Below, piece by piece: positions 57,907 to 64,000 of a DNA stretch of 64,000 bases (its first letter is position 1; each line of letters opens with the position of its first letter). The notes beneath the pieces were generated by a model. It did not search any database and was not told where the DNA came from. It saw only the letters and a program-made list of their open reading frames with translations. Made by a program: the position numbers and the translations under genes. The stretch comes from Agrypnia vestita. Taxonomy: Eukaryota > Arthropoda > Insecta > Trichoptera > Phryganeidae. The DNA is taken from contig JADDOH010000317.1 of NCBI GenBank assembly GCA_016648135.1, forward strand, positions 487,703 to 551,702, given 5' to 3'.

Positions 57907-59689
57907 TTTATATAGAAAAATTCTAACAATTTTTTTTATGAAAAGAGGAGGTATATGTTACAACGTATTAAATTTCGATAATATTTACATTAACTAATAT
58001 GCACTTAATAATACAAAACGTATACTTAAATAAATTACAAGAAGAGAAAATATTGTACTCACCCTAACAATGAAATGCTTTCAGATAATAAAACATTTTT
58101 TTTGTATCATTGCAATTTGATTAAGGGTGAGGGCAATATCGGTGTTGCAGACCAAAAAATTGCAAAAATTGGAAATAGATTTTTTTTACAAGGTTTACAA
58201 TTTTTTTCCTTGTAAAAAATTGTATTAAGGCGAATAAATTTGTCATAATTGATATAAGTTACTGTAGGTAATGATAGTTCAATTTTTTGCAAAAAATAAA
58301 TCAGAATTATAGGAAAAAAATAGAATTTGCATATCTTCATAAATATTGATATTAGGTCATGGTTGCTCGAACATTTTCGACTAGTTATCAAGGCAGGCAG
58401 TTTTTGCTACTAACTTTTTGAGGCACGCTGTATAAAAATACGAAATTACTTTGTTCTAAATCCCACCACTAGCTGAGGTGCTATTTCCATTAACATCCTT
58501 TCTACTTCTTTCTTCCTGTAAATAAACGGTTCACCCATTGTTAGGCTTTTACATTGCCTAGCAACAGGGTCGCGTGCCAGGAAGTCTGAACACAAGGCTT
58601 CGTGTTACGTGGAAACGCTGAAACTTGCGGCTTCACAATACTACTATTATCAGGAGCAGTGTGAGCAATAATAATTGTTTAAGTCGATCTGACACACGGC
58701 GGCACCTCGCGGCCAACGCAGTATTCAAATCGTTACAGTTAGACGTAGGATTGAATGTTTCAAAGTGTTTTTATATTGGAAAAAACATATACGAGTACAT
58801 GTTACTAGGATCCGGAATCACCGTGACAAAATCAGTGCCGTAGCGAGACATAAATTATTAAAGTATTCGAATCTAAATATAATAATTTCGAATGAGTCAG
58901 AAATCTCCATAACTATTGATAATAGTTTATTGATTGCTTGAACATTTTCGACTCATAATTAAAGCAGGAATACAGTACTGCGAGGTTATCAATGTTTCCC
59001 AAATAACCTTGTGTATATTTAGCTGGTTTGTGTATTTTGTCATGTTGTTTATGCTGTTGTTGATATGCAAATTCGCTTTTAATATTTACAGTATCTACTC
59101 TTTGAATTACGAGAGCAAAAAAATTTAAGCCCTTTTATCTCAGAATGCATATTTTAGAAATGTGATGATACCTACTATTACTCTAGTATATATCAATATA
59201 TTCATTTTATAAGACATAATTAAAATAAATTAGCCGTGCATCTATCGTGCATGATAAACATAAATGTATTCATTTCCAAACTAGCTTCAGTTGAACTACT
59301 CATTCTTCGGAACCGATAGACTTAGCCGAGTCCGGTGTCAAAATTAGTTGTGTATTTGTGCAACTTACAGCAGATTCTTGACATAAAAATACAGCATTTT
59401 TGAATTCCCTTATGGTGTTTACATTAATTTTCAGTAAAACTGTACTCATTATCAATAAAGCCAAGATGCAATTCCTTCATTGTGAATATGATTATAGTTT
59501 CATCATAATATTCACTTATTACGACCAAACATTTTTTGTTGTTTATTTCGTTTCGTTGACTCGAAAGAGTTTGAAGTACATATCGCACCCCCAATAATGT
59601 ATGGACACAATTACGAAAAGAATTTTTTGGGAAAAGCCATAAAACAAAACAGCGATGTATTGTTTTTTTACATAATAGGCCCTAACACC
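57907..59689. other. No gene; a pair of short related blocks
   Basis: 58347-58402 and 58906-58965 share ATTGATA, GAACATTTTCGACT and AAGCAGG/AAGGCAGG in order, spaced about 560 bp. The end near 58414-58435 (TTTTTGAGGCACGCTGTA) looks like a TA-flanked transposon tip, but no partner end is in view. Confidence 0.4.
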
Positions 59690-59790
59690 TTGAATTTATA
59701 TGCTATGGCATAACTAAGATATGCTATAGCAAATCTTAGTTATGCATAATTTATATGCTATATATAGCATTAAAAATAGCATATAGCAAA
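59690..59790. repeat. Hairpin and short-unit repeat cluster
   Basis: GCATAACTAAGAT (59708-59720) and ATCTTAGTTATGC (59733-59745) form a perfect 13-bp stem. ATGCTATA-type units recur through the block. Confidence 0.8.
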
Positions 59791-60414
59791 ATTACCAGAG
59801 ACTTAGTACATAAAATTTAGTAAACTTAAGTTTCTGGTGATTGTGCTATAATTCGACTTTATTTTTAAAATATGGATTAAGAGTATAATAAAAAAATCAT
59901 AAATAATAATAGTCAAAAGATAGGCTCCCCTCACACCTTTGGGCATTCCTTGTATTTGTGCCTCTTTAATATTTACACTACGTTTTTGTATATGAATTAT
60001 CTAGAAATATTGTTTTTTTATCAAAATATGTACCTTTTTCATCGTAAGATTGATTTAAGCCTATATAGATTAATTATATTATTAGACTTATCTTGAGTTC
60101 TTGGCGAAACACTAATTCGGCCCTTCTAGCGGGAAGAAGCGGGCGCGTTAGAAGAAATTGTGAAAGGGGCACAAATACAGTATACCCTTATTTGACATTC
60201 GTTTTCTCTTTCTGTGAGAGCCATCGTGTAAGACTGACAAAAATGAGCCTTTCTATCAGAAAAAAATACTAAAAATTTTAATGGTGCCCGTACATTATTA
60301 AAGGTGCGATATGCACCGCACCAACTTTTTTACGCTTCAACAGGCTAAGAGGCCAAATTTCAGAAGCGAAACATATCGCAAAACACCCAAGTTTGAGTAA
60401 AAATTAATTGTAAC
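59791..60414. other. No supported gene
   Basis: GTATTTGTGCC near 59950 and GGCACAAATACA near 60167 are inverted scraps, too short to class. Confidence 0.45.
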
Positions 60415-60493
60415 CTCATCAGGAATCGAACCCGGAACCTCCGGTGTGAGAAGCCGGTGCCATACCCACTGAGCTGAAAGAGCCGCCACTTTA
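60415..60493 (-). repeat. tRNA-like sequence, minus strand (best preserved)
   Basis: On the minus strand CAGCTCAGTGGGTATGGC (A box) and GGGTTCGATTCC (B box) are near-consensus. An anticodon arm CCGGC-TTCTCAC-ACCGG can be drawn with four of five pairs, giving CTC. The acceptor stem does not pair well, so a SINE head or pseudogene is favoured over a working tRNA. Confidence 0.6.
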
Positions 60494-60904
60494 ACTAAAA
60501 AAGTTTCGTAATTAAAAATGTACGACATTGCACAGGAAATAATAGTTTTGCGACGAGAATTCCGAACCGTACAATATTACCAAATATTTTCTTATAATCA
60601 CGGTGATTGAGAAGTGTGTTTATAAAAATCACTTTTTGATGTTTAACTTTGTGGACATTGTTATTAATTTCAAAAAAATATCAACATTTTTACACCACAT
60701 TCATTCAAATTTTATATATAAATAATACAGTCCTTCGGTTATATCATTTACAATCAGTAAGTCCCTCAACATTAAATCTTATATAATTGATAAGAAAATG
60801 AAATTCAACGAATAACCCGTTATTTAATTCTCCTTCTTCTTTTGCATCTTCTCCTTGTGTTAGGACAACGTCCTGCTGTTTCTCGGCTTTTGCTCCTGGG
60901 ATAT
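60494..60904. other. No supported gene
   Basis: AT-rich; the AAGAAGGAGAA-type block near 60826-60845 (minus strand) is probably the tail of the LINE fragment that follows. Confidence 0.45.
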
Positions 60905-61085
60905 GGATGACCAGCTGTCCCTCCATCGTTTTGGTGGCCTTCGTGCTGCCTGCAGGTATCTCATTCTACGCTATTCTTATCACCATTGTCGATCCGCTCT
61001 GTCCACGAGGTCTCCCCAGTATCTCCTCCTATTTCTTCTCCATCGCACGACATCTTCGACATCGCAAATCTTCCGAATTTCGGAG
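60905..61085 (-). mobile_element. LINE C-terminus, minus strand, degenerate
   Basis: Minus-strand frames read NSEIRKICDVEDVVRWRRNR and RRYWGDLVDRADRQW, and after stops and a shift PPKRWRDSW. These align with EGIRKTC-IEDIARW-RSRRRFW at 52640-52710, so both derive from one family. Multiple stops show decay. Plus-strand frames of 61-69 codons here are shadows. Confidence 0.75.
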
Positions 61086-63555
61086 TTTCACACTATGTCT
61101 CTGATGTCGTAATTCATCCTCATTTCAATATCTCCCTGCCAATGTTCACTCCATACCTCCACCACGAATGAGGCCACGCCCCCAGCTAACTTGATTGTTT
61201 TACATATTTAATATGCGTCCGTCCTGACAAAGATATATATTGGTATCGAAACCGGTCAACGTTAAAAATAATCAATGTGGTGTATACTAAGTTTGTTAGT
61301 TTTTCAAAATTAAAATAATTTTCATTTAAGATATGTATCTTCAGTGAAAAATTAATAATTATATATTTTTTAATAAATACGCGTACAAATTGACACTTTT
61401 TCATAATTATTTGATCACAAAGTGAGTGTATACCGCTAAAGCAAACAAGCTCATCTCGTTATTAGAATTACAAAACAAAAGATACAAAACAAATTATCAT
61501 TATAAATTCAAAATCAGGTATTAAATATTATTCAACGTAGCATACGAAATTCGCACAATTATTTTGGCCGTTGCGTCAACCAAATTTGCAAATAACGATT
61601 TTCTTATTTACTTTTTATTACTTATCTGATATTTTCTTAACGATAACTTATCTTTAACATAAGAAAGTAATTTTCTGTATCCGTATCTATCGACCGCAAA
61701 AAGGTGTTTTTTATTAAAAACAAAATATTACGATACTCTACTTATTTTCTATGTTATTATTTTAAACAAAAATATTTAATATTTCATCATAAAAGAGACT
61801 TGTACCGCAAATAATCGATTATATTATGCCAAGAAGTGAAATAAAACAGAGGACAGCCAAGCGGGAGCAACCTGCGAAGCCTCTAGAGTGCTAGTTTGTA
61901 TTAATAATTCAATGCTTACACAATATATTTATTATTTTGATACCAATAATCGATGCCTCGCCCAAAATAACCTAAAATCGAAACATTAACTTCACGGTGA
62001 GTAATAAATATTTTAAATGGTGAAAGGGAACTGACTATCGGTTAATAATGTGTAGGTACTCTGTACTAGTATATATATGTTATGTAGATGTTTCATGTCG
62101 TCATTGTAGCGTCACGTTGAAACGTCACAATGTTCGTGTCAATCACGTTATTCGATGTATTGGTATTATTTTCACATTCCTTGATTTATTTTCAAATTTA
62201 CAGTCGAAAACCTTTATAAAGTAAGGACCATCTAGACTTACTAGGTTTTTCATCAGAAACCTACTCTCTATAGCGAAAATTTTCGAGGCAAAATACTTTT
62301 TGTCTTGAGGTCTCACCAAGTGAAAAAGTAACCAAGAAAAGTGCCCAGGGTAGTGTCAATTTCGCAATTTTATTTACCAAATCTTAAAAAAAGGCGTAAA
62401 GACAAGCGTCTTACTGGAAGCGTGTCTGCAATTTATGATTAAAAATTAACGAACTATAAATTAAAACAGTAATATGAATATTTAAATGAACAACTAATGA
62501 ACTCTGCAGGTACATGTTACATTTTAATTATTAAAAAACGAATCAAGAAATACTTATAACTAACTAAAACGTCGTTTCCCGCAGGAGTAGGCAGAAAGGA
62601 TAGAACCGCACATTCTTCAAACTCACAATTTTTCTTCGCCCACATTCATTCATCTTCTCACGCCTGCTGAAGCTTTTTAACAGGCCCATCCTCCGAAAAA
62701 AATAATTGTTACATAATCGATTAATATATAATACGTCGCACTCTCATAATAAAAATAAATATTTAATTTTGGTCGCTATTGAATAATATTTAAAGTGAAC
62801 TGTGTTCTGAATGCAATGAAATTGCGGTCGCTTGGGTGCATATGTAAAATCTATATACGATATAGTTCAGAACGAATAAAATAGAAGTATATAATGCTGA
62901 CTGTAGTCTAATTGATAGGGTAAAGAAAGGATCGTTAACTTTGCTTAGTCATATGGTTTAAAGGCAAGAGCGAGGAGAGGGTAGTAAAGAAAATATATGA
63001 AAAATGTTAAAGGAAACAGGAGCAGAAGGGGTCCTCGAAAAATGACGTTATATCCTCTCTTATTGTCCCTGCGGAAAAACTGCATGGCGGTTAGTTTATT
63101 AGTAAGTTGCTTGCAAATATAATTTACCAAGCTCGTTTTCGTTATAACTAGTTGAAGTACTGCGGCGGCCAACGTTGAAGGTAGATATTGAAGTTTTTAG
63201 TTCACTGAACCATTTTTCCCACCCGGCCATTTGTTTTATCAGCCCGCACCAGCCTGATATTGAATTTTCCCAATAATTTCCAGACATTCCCCAGCATCCA
63301 ACTTCCGCCCCAGTTCCCCAGTAATATATTTCGCAGCACGTTCCAATCATCCCGCATTCTTCATTTCATTTGCACTACTTCTCGGCGATCTCAATCCTAC
63401 GGCATACTAAGCTTTTTTTATTTATCTTCGGATTCCGTAATAACGGTCAAAAGTAAGAAGAAATGAAAATAAAGAAGAAAAATTTTATGAAATTTGCCTA
63501 ACAACGTTTTTTTCGTATTCTCATAATAATCTTTCCCTACTCATATTTACATATA
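61086..63555. other. No supported gene
   Basis: AT-rich DNA. Frames at 61186-61404, 62945-63172 and 63099-63350 have no recognisable domain. GC-raised patches near 62990-63080 and 63160-63360 remain unassigned. Confidence 0.45.
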
Positions 63556-64000
63556 TTAGGTCCTTACATATGAAATTGGCGTTTTGCCGTACTGGCAAAT
63601 TTGATCTCAAATATCTTCTCTTTGGTTAAGAATTCCAAATCCAAATTTATACAGCTATTTACTCATGTATTTGTGTTTTGAAAAATATAATTCATTTGTT
63701 TTTTCCTCAATTGTTTTTTTCTTTGCGTCACTCAGTTTACAAAATAAAAAACTTGAAATATCGCGTTATTTACGAATACGAGTTCCACCGTGGCACCAGT
63801 GCTGCAGAAACGGCTCGAAGGATTAATGATGTGTATGGCGACGGTGCCGCAAAAGAAAACACAGTGCGTTTTTGGTTCCAACGTTTTCGTTCTGGAAATT
63901 TCGACCTGCAGAACAAGCCCCGTGGACGGCCGGAGACCAAAGTTGATAATGAAGAATTGATAGCTACTTGTGGAAGCCCTGATCCATTGCAAACCAATCC
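63556..64000 (+). mobile_element. mariner (DD34D), second copy, cut by window end
   Basis: Starts TTAGGTCCTTACATATGAAA after TA (63554-63555). The first 440 bp closely follow the 49861-50973 element. The transposase frame reads RVIYEYEFHRGTSAAETARR, then GDGAAKENTVRFWFQRF and GRPETKVDNEEL. The expected start codon is ATA instead of ATG (KMKNL context near 63746), and after NEEL two small insertions change the sequence to IATCGSPDP while restoring the frame. The rest lies beyond the window. Confidence 0.9.

Noticed and set aside
60415..60493. Functional tRNA-Glu (CTC) on the minus strand
   Set aside because: A and B boxes and part of the anticodon arm are good, but the acceptor stem does not pair; treated as tRNA-derived repeat.
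63732..63997. Minus-strand frames of 75-86 codons
   Set aside because: Antisense to the second mariner copy.

Overview
The window looks like intergenic or intronic DNA from an insect, most likely a moth or butterfly. The evidence is a very AT-rich background, no bacterial gene layout, several mariner transposons, many 5'-truncated non-LTR (LINE) tails, short foldback elements (MITEs), tRNA-derived repeats and one broken insect-type serpin copy. Placement in Lepidoptera is an inference from the style of the repeats; no single-copy marker gene confirms it. I find no intact protein-coding gene. Most open frames here are short and random, or lie in repeats.

Region by region. 0-10 kb: a foldback MITE (188-378), LINE relics (641-1021, 9452-9605), LINE 3' tails (5617-6091, 9822-10200), a tRNA-like repeat (4767-4842), a dispersed repeat (8139-8640) and a possible solo LTR (8760-9173). 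10-24 kb: microsatellites, two strong hairpins, MITE family B copy 1 (14227-14473), a hammerhead-like motif (19671-19711), and two more MITEs (21528-21704, 23112-23254). 24-30 kb is the densest repeat nest. It holds a 492-bp foldback element between TTAA sites (24295-24786), MITE B copy 2 split by a tRNA-derived insertion (25711-26176), a DD41D mariner-type transposon (26737-28022) inserted in an inverted repeat that carries a hammerhead ribozyme motif (28251-28292), and MITE B copy 3 inside a palindrome of about 520 bp (28763-29280). 30-40 kb is nearly featureless apart from a LINE tail (37000-37428) and dispersed repeats.

40-46 kb: the serpin pseudogene (40146-40761), a minus-strand LINE C-terminus (41027-41285), a sharp GC-rich island (41780-42010) that could be a promoter or first exon, MITE A copy 2, tandem duplications, and a TATA/CCAAT promoter-like block on the minus strand (45060-45500). 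46-64 kb: LINE fragments, an LTR-like unit split by a 1248-bp TTAA-flanked element (47996-49243), a nearly complete DD34D mariner with an internal deletion (49861-50973), two transposase relics (51489-51650, 51892-52305), a LINE C-terminus (52516-52900), a perfect 26-bp minisatellite, a second LTR-like promoter, a 123-140 bp tandem-repeat element (56030-56690), and a further copy of the DD34D mariner entering the window's right edge (63556-64000).

The main content is layered transposition history: nested insertions whose target-site duplications can be read directly, two hammerhead-like ribozymes with palindromic stem III as known from Penelope-like elements, and foldback elements with arms long enough to form double-stranded RNA if transcribed. 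I did not find a convincing new protein system. The most promising non-repeat signal is the GC island near 41.9 kb.
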